Shown here: in pieces, positions 32,107 to 41,114 of the stretch
Position numbering within the stretch: position 1 is the stretch's first letter
How the letters are laid out: each line of letters starts with the position of its first letter
Assembly (NCBI RefSeq): GCF_021245725.1
Contig: NZ_JAJGSX010000033.1
Coordinates: 33,568 to 97,567, forward strand
Origin: Pseudonocardia sp. TRM90224
GTDB lineage: Bacteria; Actinomycetota; Actinomycetes; Mycobacteriales; Pseudonocardiaceae
Reading direction: 5' to 3'
DNA: 64,000 bases
The notes under the pieces: generated by a model
Seen by the model: the letters and a program-made list of their open reading frames with translations, nothing else
Told to the model about the DNA's origin: nothing
Databases searched by the model: none
Program-made: the position numbers and the translations under genes

Positions 32107-33500
32107 GAGCCGGGAGCCTCCGCGACCTCGCCGTCCGTGATCGAGCGGACCGCCTCGTCGTACTCGGCGGCTGCCTGGTCGACGCTCGCCGCGCCGGTGA
32201 TCACCTTCTCGGTGGCGACCTGGATCTCGCTGGAGACCCGCGGGTACTTCGAGTACGCAGGGCGGTACTTCGTGTCCTTCACCAGGCCGGCGAAGAACGC
32301 GTTGGTCGGGTTGGCCTCGAGGTAGGTCGGGTCGGCCGCGACGTCGTTGCGCACCGGGATCTGGACGTTCTCGATCGCCCACTTCAGCTGGTGCTGCTTG
32401 TCGGAGAGCATGGTGATCAGCTCCCACGCCTTGTCCTGGTTGTCGGAGTTCTGCGGGATCGCCCACGTCCAACCACCGGAGAGGCTGATGCGGCCGGCGC
32501 CCTGCCCGGTCTGCGTCGGCATCGCAGTCGGGGACATGACCGTGCTCCACTCCGGCCACGGCACCGCGCCGGTCGGCTGCCAGTTCAACGCGGTGAACGA
32601 GCCGTCGACGGCGATCGCGAGCTTGCCCTCCGGGATCAGCTGTTGGCCGACCTTGCTCGTCCAGGTGGGGTCGAGCACCTGCTGCGGGCTGGCGGCGAGG
32701 CCTTCCTTGTAGATCGTGTCGAGGAAGGTCAGCGCGTCCTTGAAGCCCTTGCTCCCGATGATCCACTTGCGGGTGGACTCGTCGTAGAGGGTGTCGTTGG
32801 TGCCGTAGAGCAGCATCTCGAAGCCCTGCATCGACGCGGCCTCGCCGACGCCCTTGCCGGCGTAGACGTTCAGCGGCTGCACGTCGGGCACAGCCGCCTT
32901 GACCGCACGGGCCGCGGTGAGGATGTCGTCCCAGTTCTTCGGCGCCCAGTCGGCCGGGAGACCGGCCTTGGCGAAGATCTGCTTGTTGAACCAGATCCCG
33001 CGGGTGTCGGTGCCGTCCGGGATGCCGTAGACCTTCCCTTCGAGCGAGGTGCCGCCCTTCTTCGCGGTCGCGTTGAAGTTCTGCCAGTCGGCCCAGCCGG
33101 CGATCTTGTCGTCGAGCGGGCGCAGGTAGCCGGCGTCGATGTCGGAGTTGATCTGGAAGGTGTCCTCGTAGATGAGGTCGGGAGCCGTCCGCGGTGAGCG
33201 CATCTGCAGCTGCAGCTTCGTCGGGTACTCGGCCTCACCTGCGACGATCGGTTGCAGATCGACCGTGAGACCGGGGTTGGCCGCCTCGAACTCGGCCTTC
33301 ACGCCGGTCAGGTAGTTCTTCTGCACCTCCGACTTGCCGAACTGCCGGTAGGTCACGGTGAGGGTGTTCGTATCGCCCGAGCTGCTGCCGCCGCCGCACG
33401 CCGTGACCGCAACAGCGGCCAGACCGGCTACTGCGGCCGCGGCGAGCACGCGACGTCTCGTGACTTCGGGTGCGGACCTCGTTGTCTGCCGTGCTTCCAT
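32103..33500 (-). CDS. Sugar-binding lipoprotein of ABC transporter
   Basis: A 465-residue solute-binding protein (CUT1 type 1 family). A twin-arginine-like RRR start and hydrophobic stretch (residues 15-33) lead to the lipobox VTACGG, so it is lipid-anchored after cleavage. Mature features include DLIYEDTFQINSDIDAGYL and aromatic-rich segments that would contact sugar rings. A good AGGAAAGG ribosome site lies 43 bases inside the gap after the mannosidase gene. Confidence 0.9.
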   Translation of the reverse strand: MEARQTTRSAPEVTRRRVLAAAAVAGLAAVAVTACGGGSSSGDTNTLTVTYRQFGKSEVQKNYLTGVKAEFEAANPGLTVDLQPIVAGEAEYPTKLQLQMRSPRTAPDLIYEDTFQINSDIDAGYLRPLDDKIAGWADWQNFNATAKKGGTSLEGKVYGIPDGTDTRGIWFNKQIFAKAGLPADWAPKNWDDILTAARAVKAAVPDVQPLNVYAGKGVGEAASMQGFEMLLYGTNDTLYDESTRKWIIGSKGFKDALTFLDTIYKEGLAASPQQVLDPTWTSKVGQQLIPEGKLAIAVDGSFTALNWQPTGAVPWPEWSTVMSPTAMPTQTGQGAGRISLSGGWTWAIPQNSDNQDKAWELITMLSDKQHQLKWAIENVQIPVRNDVAADPTYLEANPTNAFFAGLVKDTKYRPAYSKYPRVSSEIQVATEKVITGAASVDQAAAEYDEAVRSITDGEVAEAPGS

Positions 33501-33543
33501 CAGGCGCCAGCCTTTCCTGGGCGGGGGTGTGGGACGGGAAAGA

Positions 33544-36500
33544 TCAAGCGAGCGGGAACCGCAAGGTGAGGATCTGGAACGGCCGCAGCGTGAGCGCGAC
33601 CGATCCGTCGTCGAGCACGGGAGCCTGGTCGTCGAGCGTGCGCTCCAGCAGGTCGGTCACGACGACCGACGCGGCGTCGAAGCCCAGCGCGAGCGAGCCC
33701 TGCGCGCGGGCGCCCAGCGACTCGTAGACACGCACGACCACGTCGCCGGAGCCGTCGTCGGCGAGCTTGACCGCAGAGACGACGATGCCGTCGTGGTCGC
33801 AGGTGACCAGCGGCGCCACCGCGGCCGAGCCGGTGACCTGCCGCTGCGGCAGGTTGATCCGGAAGCCCTCACGGGTCGCGCCGTCCACGTCGACGCCGGG
33901 CACCAGCGCGTAGCGCAAGGTGTGCACGCCCTGGTCGGTCTCCGGGTCGGGGTAGCGCGGCGCGCGCAGCAGCGAGAGCCGCACGGTGGTCGTCGTGCCG
34001 CCGTCCGCGCGGACGGTGCGGGAGACGTCGTGGCCGTAGGTCGAGTCGTTGACCACCGCGACCCCGAAGCCCGGCTCCGCGACGTGCAGGAAGCGGTGCG
34101 CGCAGATCTCGAACTTCGCCGCCTCCCAGCTCGTGTTGGTGTCGGTCGCGCGGTGCAGGTAGCCGAACTGCGTCTCCGCCGTCGACCGCTCCGCGCGCAC
34201 GTCCAGCGGGAACGCCGCCTTGAGGAACAGCTCCGACTCGTGCCAGTCGACCTCGGTCTCGATGTCGACGCGCTGCGCGCCCGGCGCCACCGATGTCACC
34301 TGCGTCGCGGTGGACGCACCGAACCGGCGCACCACGCGGACTGCCGCCACGCCCGTTGCCGCATCGACGTCGTGCTCGATCGACACCAGGTCGACGAGGT
34401 CGGTGACGGTGTTGCGGTAGGTGTGGTCGATGTCCCACGCGTCCCAGTGGGCCGGGAGGTCGGGGTGGATCTGCAGCAGGTTGCCGGCCTGGCCGGGGGC
34501 GATGGTCTCGCGGCCCGATGCCAGCTCGACGACGGACGTGAGCAGGCCACGCGCGTCGACGGTGGCCCGCACGAGGCCGTTGTCCAGCACGAACCCGCCG
34601 TCGGCCGCGGTGACGCCGACGGCCTCCGGCGCGTCACCCGCGACGATCGCGCCACCGGCGGCGACGCCGTCGCGGGCGTGCGGAGCGCCGTTGAACACGA
34701 CCGTGCCGCTGCCCTCGCCGGCCAGCGCCCGCTGCGCGCCGGTGATGATCGTGTCGAGCTCGCCCGTGATCCGCTCGTACGTCTCGCGGCTCTCGCGGTG
34801 CACCCAGGCGATCGAGCTGCCGGGCAGGATGTCGTGGAACTGGTGCAGCAGCGCCGTCTTCCAGATGCGGTCGAGCTCGGCGTACGGGTACTCGGCGCCG
34901 GTGCGGACCGTCGCGGTGGCGCACCACAGCTCGGCCTCGCGCAGCAGGTGCTCGGTGCGCCGGTTGCCCTGCTTGTTCTTGGCCTGGCTGGTGTACGTGC
35001 CGCGGTGCAGCTCCAGGTAGAGCTCACCGACCCAGACCGGGGCGTCGGGGTAGTCCTCGTGCGCCTTCTCGAAGAACCGCTCGGGCGCCTCGATCTCGAC
35101 CCGCGCGGAGCCTTCGAGGTCGCGCAGGCGCGCGGCGCGGCCGAGCATCTCCCTGGTGGGGCCGCCGCCGCCGTCGCCCCACCCGAACGGCACGAGCGAG
35201 CGGTTGGCGCGGCCCTTGTCGGCGAAGTTGCGCACGAGGTGCGCCATCTCGTCGCCGGAGAGCTCGGAGTTGTAGGTGTCGACCGGCGGGAAGTGGGTGA
35301 AGACCCGCGATCCGTCGAGGCCCTCCCACCAGAACGAGTGGTGCGGGAACTTGTTGAACTGGCTCCACGAGATCTTCTGCGTGAGGAACCACTTCGACCC
35401 CGAGAGGTGCACGAGCTGCGGGAACGCCGCTGTGTAGCCGAACGAGTCGGGCAGCCAGATCTCCTGGGTGTCGATGCCCAGCTCGTCGAGGAAGAACCGC
35501 TTGCCGTGCACGAGCTGGCGCGCCAGCGCTTCGCTGCCCGGCATGTTGGTGTCGGACTCGACCCACATGCCACCGACCGGGACGAGCTGCCCGGCCGCGG
35601 CCTTCTCCTTCATCCGCTCCCACAGGTCGGGGCGGTGCTCCTGCATCCAGGCCCACTGCTGCGCCGACGACATCGCGAACACGAGGTCCGGGTCGTCGTC
35701 CATGAGCGCGGTGACGTTCGCGATGGTGCGCCCGACCTTGCGGACGGTCTCGCGCAGTGGCCACAGCCAGGCCGAGTCGATGTGCGCGTGCCCGACGGCG
35801 CTGACGCGGTGCGCGCTGGCGACGGCAGGGGCGGCGAGCGCGGGGGCGAGCACGGCGCGGGTGGCAGCTGCGCTGCCGGAGACGTCCTTGAGGTCGAGGG
35901 TGCGGTCGACGGCGTCCTCGAGGGCGCGCAGCAGGTTCCACCGGCGCGGGTTGCCCATTTCGAGGTTGCGCATGAGCTGCGCGAGCACCTCGACGTCGCG
36001 GACGAGCTGCCACACCTCGTCGTCGTAGACCGCGAGGTCGATGCGTCGGACGCGGTAGAGCGGGTGATCACCGGCGGTGCGGACGTCGCCGAGGGGAGTG
36101 ACGGCGTTGTCGGAGACGTCGGGGTTCGCGGCGGCCTCGACGTACAGATCGATCTGCTCGCCGCCCTCGGCCTTGTCGGCGATGCGTACCCACGTGTTGG
36201 TCGGGTTGAGGCCCTTGATCGCGGTGCCGTCGGGGCGGTGCACGAGCCCCTCTGCGGAGAACCCGCTGTGCGACTGGGAGAAGCCGAGGTCGATGACGGC
36301 CTCGACAGCGCGGCCGGCCCATCCGGCGGGGACCGTGCCGGTGATGTGGAACCAGCTGGTGCCCCACGCGGGGCCCCACGCCTCGTTGCCCTGCAAGGGG
36401 CGGTAGTCGGCGGCGATGCCTTCGGCCGCCGGGACCGGCTCGCCGGGCGCGTGCCACACCTCGACCGTCAGGGGCGCGGTCTCGCCGTGCACTGCCGGGC

Positions 36501-36561
36501 GGATGCGCTCGCGCAGGATCCGGTCGATGCGCTCTTCGACCAGCTGGCGATCGTCGTGCAT
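33544..36561 (-). CDS. Alpha-mannosidase, glycoside hydrolase family 38
   Basis: A 1005-residue GH38 enzyme. The metal-binding HxD is in GHAHIDSAWLWP near residue 256 and the nucleophile aspartate is in WLPDSFGYTAAFPQ near 371. The remaining length is the central three-helix and C-terminal beta domains. No signal peptide is seen, so it acts in the cytoplasm on imported mannosides, removing alpha-linked mannose. GAGGAG precedes the ATG. It leads the operon with the sugar importer and is divergent from a GntR/LacI-type regulator. Confidence 0.92.
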   Translation of the reverse strand: MHDDRQLVEERIDRILRERIRPAVHGETAPLTVEVWHAPGEPVPAAEGIAADYRPLQGNEAWGPAWGTSWFHITGTVPAGWAGRAVEAVIDLGFSQSHSGFSAEGLVHRPDGTAIKGLNPTNTWVRIADKAEGGEQIDLYVEAAANPDVSDNAVTPLGDVRTAGDHPLYRVRRIDLAVYDDEVWQLVRDVEVLAQLMRNLEMGNPRRWNLLRALEDAVDRTLDLKDVSGSAAATRAVLAPALAAPAVASAHRVSAVGHAHIDSAWLWPLRETVRKVGRTIANVTALMDDDPDLVFAMSSAQQWAWMQEHRPDLWERMKEKAAAGQLVPVGGMWVESDTNMPGSEALARQLVHGKRFFLDELGIDTQEIWLPDSFGYTAAFPQLVHLSGSKWFLTQKISWSQFNKFPHHSFWWEGLDGSRVFTHFPPVDTYNSELSGDEMAHLVRNFADKGRANRSLVPFGWGDGGGGPTREMLGRAARLRDLEGSARVEIEAPERFFEKAHEDYPDAPVWVGELYLELHRGTYTSQAKNKQGNRRTEHLLREAELWCATATVRTGAEYPYAELDRIWKTALLHQFHDILPGSSIAWVHRESRETYERITGELDTIITGAQRALAGEGSGTVVFNGAPHARDGVAAGGAIVAGDAPEAVGVTAADGGFVLDNGLVRATVDARGLLTSVVELASGRETIAPGQAGNLLQIHPDLPAHWDAWDIDHTYRNTVTDLVDLVSIEHDVDAATGVAAVRVVRRFGASTATQVTSVAPGAQRVDIETEVDWHESELFLKAAFPLDVRAERSTAETQFGYLHRATDTNTSWEAAKFEICAHRFLHVAEPGFGVAVVNDSTYGHDVSRTVRADGGTTTTVRLSLLRAPRYPDPETDQGVHTLRYALVPGVDVDGATREGFRINLPQRQVTGSAAVAPLVTCDHDGIVVSAVKLADDGSGDVVVRVYESLGARAQGSLALGFDAASVVVTDLLERTLDDQAPVLDDGSVALTLRPFQILTLRFPLA

Positions 36562-36697
36562 GCGGTTTGCTCCTCGTCGAGACCCGGATGAAGGACCGCG
36601 CAAACCGTTTCATCAATGCTTTAATGCGTCAATGTCTGGCTGTCGGTGAGGGCGCATATGGTTTGCGTGACCAGAGGGCCGATACCGAAGGGGAGTG
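36562..36697. promoter_or_regulatory. Divergent mannosidase/regulator promoter with GGTTTGC sites
   Basis: GGTTTGC occurs at 36564-36570, as its complement CGCAAACC at 36599-36606, and again as GGTTTGCG at 36660-36667. The copies lie next to both starts, which suits an operator recognised by the adjacent regulator. The AT-rich middle (36605-36640) may hold the promoters. Confidence 0.55.
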
Positions 36698-37843
36698 ATG
36701 GGAGCACCGCAGGACCGGCCGCAGCCGGCATCGGGTGTCGCGCTGTTCGCGTGGGTCAAGCAGGAGCTGCTCGACTCGATCGCCCGTGGCGAGTTCACCG
36801 CTGAGCAGCCGTTCGTCACCCAGCGGGAGATCGTCGAACGCTACGGCGTCTCGACGACGACGGCCGTGCGCGCGCTGAACGAGCTGGTGAGCGACGGTGT
36901 TGTGGTGCGCCGCCGCGGCCGGGGGACGTTCGTCGCCGAGCGGGTGCCGCAGCCGGCCGCGCCGCGCACCGCGTCGAACGGGCAGCCGGTGGTCACCTAC
37001 GTCAGCGCCGACGCCAACAGCCCGCACGAGACGTCGCTGCTCAACGGCCTCGCCGCCGAGTGCGCCCTGCTCGGCTACCGCGTGGGCGTCGAGTACAGCC
37101 GCGGCGTCGCGCACGAGGAGGAGGTGCTGCGAGGCATTCACGAGAGCGGCGCCTCGCAGGCGGTCGTGCTGTTCGCCCGCGAGGGCACGACGTCGATGAC
37201 GGCGATCGACGAGCTGCGCCGCGCCGGCGTCGCCGTCGTGTTGGTCGACCGCTACGTGCCGGGCCTGCCCACCGACGCCGTGCTCTTCGACGACTTCGCG
37301 ATCGGCTACGAGATCACCGAGACCATGATCGCCCGCGGCCACGGCTCGCCGGTGGTGCTCTGGAGCGAGTCGGACGTGACCTCCGTGCGCGACCGGCTGT
37401 CCGGCCACTACCGGGCGCTGCGCGCCAACGGCCTCGCCGAGCTGCCCGAGCGCTCCGCGCTGCGCGGCTACGACTCGCTCGACCCCACAATCCGTCGGTC
37501 GCGGCTGCGCTCGTGGCTGGAAGGCGACCCCCCGCTCACCGGCCTGATCTGCGGAAACGCCCCCACCCTCGCGCTGGTCGTCTCCGACATGCTGGCCATG
37601 GAGACCGGCTTCACCGGCTCCGTCGAGTTCGCCTGCATGGATCAGTCGCTCGTCGAGGTCTCCCCGCTCGCCGTCGCCTCCGCCCGCCTCCCGACCCGCG
37701 AGATGGGCCGCCAGGCCGCCCGCCTCCTGCACGAACGCCTCACCGGCCACGCCGGCCCCCTGCGCCACATCGTCCTGCCCGTGCAGGTGGACGCCGCCGA
37801 CCGCGGGCAGAACCGCCTCGGGGTGATCGGGACGCCGAGCTGA
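36698..37843 (+). CDS. GntR-type HTH / LacI-type sugar-binding regulator
   Basis: A 381-residue regulator. A GntR-like winged helix (about residues 12-80, with QPFVTQREIVERYGVSTTTA) is joined to a periplasmic-binding-protein-like LacI effector domain (about 92-370). This is the AraR-type layout. It should repress the divergent mannosidase-importer operon until a mannoside binds. The AAGGGGA ribosome site favours the ATG at 36698 over the GTG at 36695. Confidence 0.87.
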   Translation: MGAPQDRPQPASGVALFAWVKQELLDSIARGEFTAEQPFVTQREIVERYGVSTTTAVRALNELVSDGVVVRRRGRGTFVAERVPQPAAPRTASNGQPVVTYVSADANSPHETSLLNGLAAECALLGYRVGVEYSRGVAHEEEVLRGIHESGASQAVVLFAREGTTSMTAIDELRRAGVAVVLVDRYVPGLPTDAVLFDDFAIGYEITETMIARGHGSPVVLWSESDVTSVRDRLSGHYRALRANGLAELPERSALRGYDSLDPTIRRSRLRSWLEGDPPLTGLICGNAPTLALVVSDMLAMETGFTGSVEFACMDQSLVEVSPLAVASARLPTREMGRQAARLLHERLTGHAGPLRHIVLPVQVDAADRGQNRLGVIGTPS

Positions 37844-37895
37844 CGAGTCGGTTGGGCCATTTGCGCGTTCCGTAACTGTTCGACAGCGCACCGCG

Positions 37896-40013
37896 ATGTT
37901 GTTGTTCGTGACCCAGGCACTGCTCCCCAAGGGAGCCAACATCGCGTTGGTTGATCGTGCGGCAGTCGACGACAGCCGTCTCCAGGCCGTCGTTCGGTGG
38001 TCGGACGCCGCAGGTGTCGGAGAGGTCGACGTCGCCGCGCTGCTGCTCGGTCCGGACGGCCGGGTGCGCTGCGATCAAGACTTCGTGTTCTACAACGCGC
38101 CGACTGGGGGCGACGGCGCGGTTCGCCTGCTGGGTAAGCGGTCGGAGGAGGACGCCACGGAAGATCGCGTGGCGGTGGACCTCGAGGCGCTCCCGTCCGA
38201 TGTGTCGACCGTGGTCATCGTGGCCAGCCTCGACGCGCCGGACGGTGTCGGGTTCGGCGACGTCCGGGATCTCACGCTCGACCTGGTTGATCCGTCAGGC
38301 CGGTCGCGGGCCCGGTTTCCTGTAGCCGATGCTGGGCCGGAGACGGCGATGGTCCTGGGCGAGGTCTACCTGCGCAACGAGGAATGGAAGTTCCGTGCCG
38401 TCGGGCAAGGCTGGGCGTCGGGCCTGGCCGGGTTGGCGACGGACTACGGCATCGACGTGGATGACCCGGTCGAACCGGATGGATCCGGCGATGAACTTGC
38501 GAGCGCGATCGTCGACGTCGTTGCTGCGGCGCCGGACGGCGATCACCTTGTGGAGCTGGCGCCGAGCGTCGACATCGAGGAGATCGTGTCGGCCGTGACG
38601 GAGGAGCCGCCTGCTGCCGCAGCGGCCGACGCGGCGCCGGCGAAGCGTGCCCGGGCGGGCGTGCGGACCCGCAAGAAGCGCACCAAAGCAGCGACCTTGC
38701 CGGCCCTGACGTTGGCGGTCGATCCGAGCTGGCAGCCGTCCCGCCTGTTCTCGATCTCCGGAGTGGGCAGCGCTGAGGAGCAGGAGCGCCGCGCGACCTC
38801 GACCTTGCTGTCGATGATGATGGCCGTGCGGGAGTTCGGACGGGCGCTGGTGGCGCGCTTCGGCGGTCCGGCAGGCTCGATCGAGACCTACCTGGAAGTG
38901 CCGTTCACCCTGGAGGATCGTACGGCGATCCCGGACGGCGTCATCCGCGTCGCTCGCGCCGGCAGGATCTGGACGGCGCTGGTGGAAGTGAAGACCGGCG
39001 CCAATACACTTCGCGCGGACCAGGTCGAGCGGTATCTCGACCTGGCGCGGCAGCAGGGCTACGACGCAGTCGTGACGTTGTCGAATGATCTTGCGCCGGT
39101 CGGGGGCGTGCATCCGGTACCTGTGGACGGGCGCAAGCTCCGCAAGGTTGCGCTGCATCACATCTCGTGGTCGGAGATCCTTCACGAAGCGCAGATGCAG
39201 CTGGCGCATCGTGGGCTCGACGACCGGCTCCAGGCGTGGCTGCTCGCGGAACTGGTGCGCTACCTGGAGCACCCGAGGTCGGGGGCGGCCGGGTTCGACG
39301 ACATGGGTGCGGCGTGGGTCCCTGTGCGGGAGGCGGTTGCCGCCAACACGCTGCGGGCCGGGGACGGCAAGGTCGGCACGGTCACGACGGCGTGGGAGAA
39401 GCTGGTCCGCCACCTCTGCCTGCAGATGACGAGCCGGCTGGGCGTCACCGTTGCGCCGGTGCTTCCGCGCAGGCTCGCGAGCGACCACGCCGCACGTGCG
39501 CAGGCCGCGGCTGCCGAGCTCTCGACGTCCGGGACGCTGTCGGCAAAGTTGCGGGTGCCTGGTGCGGCGGGTCCGGTCGCTGTCGTGGCCGACCTGCGCA
39601 CAGCGCAGATCCGCGTCTCGATCGAGGTCGAGGCGCCGCGGGCGGGCGGCAACACGCGGCGGGTCAACTGGATGACGCGACAGCTGGCCGAAGCTCCGGA
39701 CAGTCTGGCGGTCGAGGTGCTGTTCGTGCGCCGCGAGCAGACGTCCTGCGAGCTGCTGAAGGACGTCCGCGACAACCCAGCGCTGCTCCTGCCCGACCCC
39801 GCCGCTGAGGTCCGCGCGTTCCGCCTGACCGCGACTTCGCCGATGGGCACCAAGCGCAACGGCCTCCGGAAGGCGTTCGTGCCGAGCGTCAACGACGCGG
39901 TAGACGCGTTCTACGCGCGAGTCGTCCAGGTGCTCCGGCCGACGCCACCCCGGATGCCGAGCGAACTTGCCGCAGACGCCATTGATGCCGTCGACCGCGC
40001 GGTCGACGCCTAA
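37896..40013 (+). CDS. TerD domain fused to PD-(D/E)XK nuclease-like domain
   Basis: A 705-residue two-part protein. Residues 8-190 are a TerD domain: LLPKGANIAL, DVAALLLGPDGRVRCDQDF and VYLRNEEWKFRAVGQGW are close to tellurite-resistance TerD consensus. A basic Ala/Lys/Arg linker follows (about 240-268). Residues 310-400 contain IPDG (near 345) and LVEVKTG (near 363), spaced like the D and E-x-K of PD-(D/E)XK nucleases. The last 300 residues are unknown. TerD proteins bind calcium and belong to stress and phage-defence networks; a nuclease fusion suggests DNA or RNA cutting under stress. No other ter gene is nearby. A GTG at 37908 is an alternative start. Confidence 0.78.
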   Translation: MLLFVTQALLPKGANIALVDRAAVDDSRLQAVVRWSDAAGVGEVDVAALLLGPDGRVRCDQDFVFYNAPTGGDGAVRLLGKRSEEDATEDRVAVDLEALPSDVSTVVIVASLDAPDGVGFGDVRDLTLDLVDPSGRSRARFPVADAGPETAMVLGEVYLRNEEWKFRAVGQGWASGLAGLATDYGIDVDDPVEPDGSGDELASAIVDVVAAAPDGDHLVELAPSVDIEEIVSAVTEEPPAAAAADAAPAKRARAGVRTRKKRTKAATLPALTLAVDPSWQPSRLFSISGVGSAEEQERRATSTLLSMMMAVREFGRALVARFGGPAGSIETYLEVPFTLEDRTAIPDGVIRVARAGRIWTALVEVKTGANTLRADQVERYLDLARQQGYDAVVTLSNDLAPVGGVHPVPVDGRKLRKVALHHISWSEILHEAQMQLAHRGLDDRLQAWLLAELVRYLEHPRSGAAGFDDMGAAWVPVREAVAANTLRAGDGKVGTVTTAWEKLVRHLCLQMTSRLGVTVAPVLPRRLASDHAARAQAAAAELSTSGTLSAKLRVPGAAGPVAVVADLRTAQIRVSIEVEAPRAGGNTRRVNWMTRQLAEAPDSLAVEVLFVRREQTSCELLKDVRDNPALLLPDPAAEVRAFRLTATSPMGTKRNGLRKAFVPSVNDAVDAFYARVVQVLRPTPPRMPSELAADAIDAVDRAVDA

Positions 40014-40235
40014 TTCAGAAACCGCCCGCTCCATATCTCGGGACGCAAGAAGGCGATCGGGGAACGTTCCCGTGGCAGTCTCGACTTGCAACTCGGCGAT
40101 ACCATCGAGTGTGGCCGTCGAGACCTGCGGACATGGCTCCATTTTAGTCGAGACGAAGATCATCGGCCAGTCCACTTTCGACTTGCGATGACAGGAGGCC
40201 ACATTCCAGGCGGCCTCGCCGCACCCCTGGACAAA

Positions 40236-40300
40236 GCGTCGACAACGACGTTATGGCTGTTTGTGAGCGCTAACAACAGCCAAAACGTCGTTGTCGACGC
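40236..40300. repeat. Palindromic repeat family B, copy 2
   Basis: Twenty-six-base arms starting GCGTCGACAACGACGTTATG (one mismatch) around the loop containing GTGAGCGCTAAC. Arms and loop match the copy at 11510-11570, so the element as a whole has been copied. Confidence 0.88.
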
Positions 40301-40468
40301 CCAAGCCCGGCCTGCGCCGACGGCGTGCCGCCACCCATAGGTGGGGCTGAGAGCCGTGGTGGAGGTGTCGACTCGCCCGCCCCACCCCGACCCGCGCAGG
40401 GTGGTGCCGCGACTCGCGCATGGTGGTGCCCCGGCTCGCCCCGGCCCCGCGCTCCCTGGTTGCTCGTA

Positions 40469-40474
40469 TAGGAT
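40469..40474 (+). promoter_or_regulatory. -10 box for leaderless TetR gene
   Basis: TAGGAT lies seven bases before the GTG start at 40482, so transcription would begin at or next to the start codon. No ribosome site is seen, in agreement with a leaderless mRNA. A convincing -35 box is not evident. Confidence 0.5.
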
Positions 40475-40481
40475 CCTGGTT

Positions 40482-41114
40482 GTGCATTCAGGAACCCAGG
40501 CCGACGCTGCAGGTTCCTTCATCGAGCAGGCGCGGCGGGCGCAGATCGTGCGGGCGACGATCGAGGTACTCGCCGCGCAGGGGTTCGGGGCGGCCTCGTT
40601 CGTGCGGATCGCGGAGCGGGCCTCGATCAGCCCCGCCCTGATCAGCTACCACTTCCGCACCAAGGACGCGTTGATGGGCGGCGTGCTCGCAACGATCGAG
40701 AAGCGCCTCGACGAGGCGATGGCGGGCGGCGGCGAGGAGGAGCCTGCGTCGTATCCGGACGCCCTGCGGGGGATGCTGGAGCGTTTTGTCGCGCACTGCT
40801 CCGCCCACGGCGACGAGATCAGCGCCATGACGGAGATCCGGCGGGCGGCGAGCATGCGCGCGACGGTCGCGAAGAGCCACGAGCGGGGCGCGGCGGAGCT
40901 CGTCGCCTTCATCGAGGAAGGTCAGCGGTACGGCCAGTTCCGCGCGACGGACGCGGCTCTCTTCGCATCGGTGCTGATGTCCGCGATGGGCGAGGTGCCC
41001 CGGCTGCTGCGGAACCGCCCCGACGAGCACCGGCGGATCGCCGTCGAATGGGCAGCGCTCTTCGTGCACGCCATCTCCGCCGACACCACACCAGCCTGGA
41101 GCGAAGAACCATGA
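40482..41114 (+). CDS. TetR-family regulator
   Basis: A 210-residue TetR protein. The DNA-binding helix-turn-helix covers about residues 15-65 (EVLAAQGFGAASFVRIAERA, then ISYHFRTKDALMGG). The C-terminal domain is of the TetR_C type with no clear ligand. Its stop overlaps the start of a YqeB-like membrane protein gene (ATGA), so the two form an operon that TetR probably controls. Confidence 0.85.
   Translation: MHSGTQADAAGSFIEQARRAQIVRATIEVLAAQGFGAASFVRIAERASISPALISYHFRTKDALMGGVLATIEKRLDEAMAGGGEEEPASYPDALRGMLERFVAHCSAHGDEISAMTEIRRAASMRATVAKSHERGAAELVAFIEEGQRYGQFRATDAALFASVLMSAMGEVPRLLRNRPDEHRRIAVEWAALFVHAISADTTPAWSEEP

Larger units (their letters stand above)
40014..40481. other. Long intergenic region with repeat B
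   Basis: A 468-base stretch without a credible gene. The first 220 bases are less GC-rich than the surroundings and show no domain in any frame. Repeat B copy 2 follows at 40236-40300. An imperfect direct repeat GTGGTGCCGCGACTCGCG / GTGGTGCCCCGGCTCGCC starts near 40401 and 40422, just before the TetR promoter. Confidence 0.6.

Noticed and set aside
33358..36591. A 1077-codon plus-strand open frame
   Set aside because: It is antisense to the GH38 mannosidase, whose catalytic motifs are intact. Long antisense frames are expected from third-position G+C bias.
38295..40202. A 635-codon minus-strand open frame
   Set aside because: It is the complement of the TerD-nuclease gene and has an Arg/Pro/His-rich composition with no domain.
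37896..40481. Integrated mobile element around the TerD-nuclease
   Set aside because: No integrase, transposase, tRNA or direct flanking repeats were found. The less GC-rich non-coding stretch and a repeat B copy are not sufficient.
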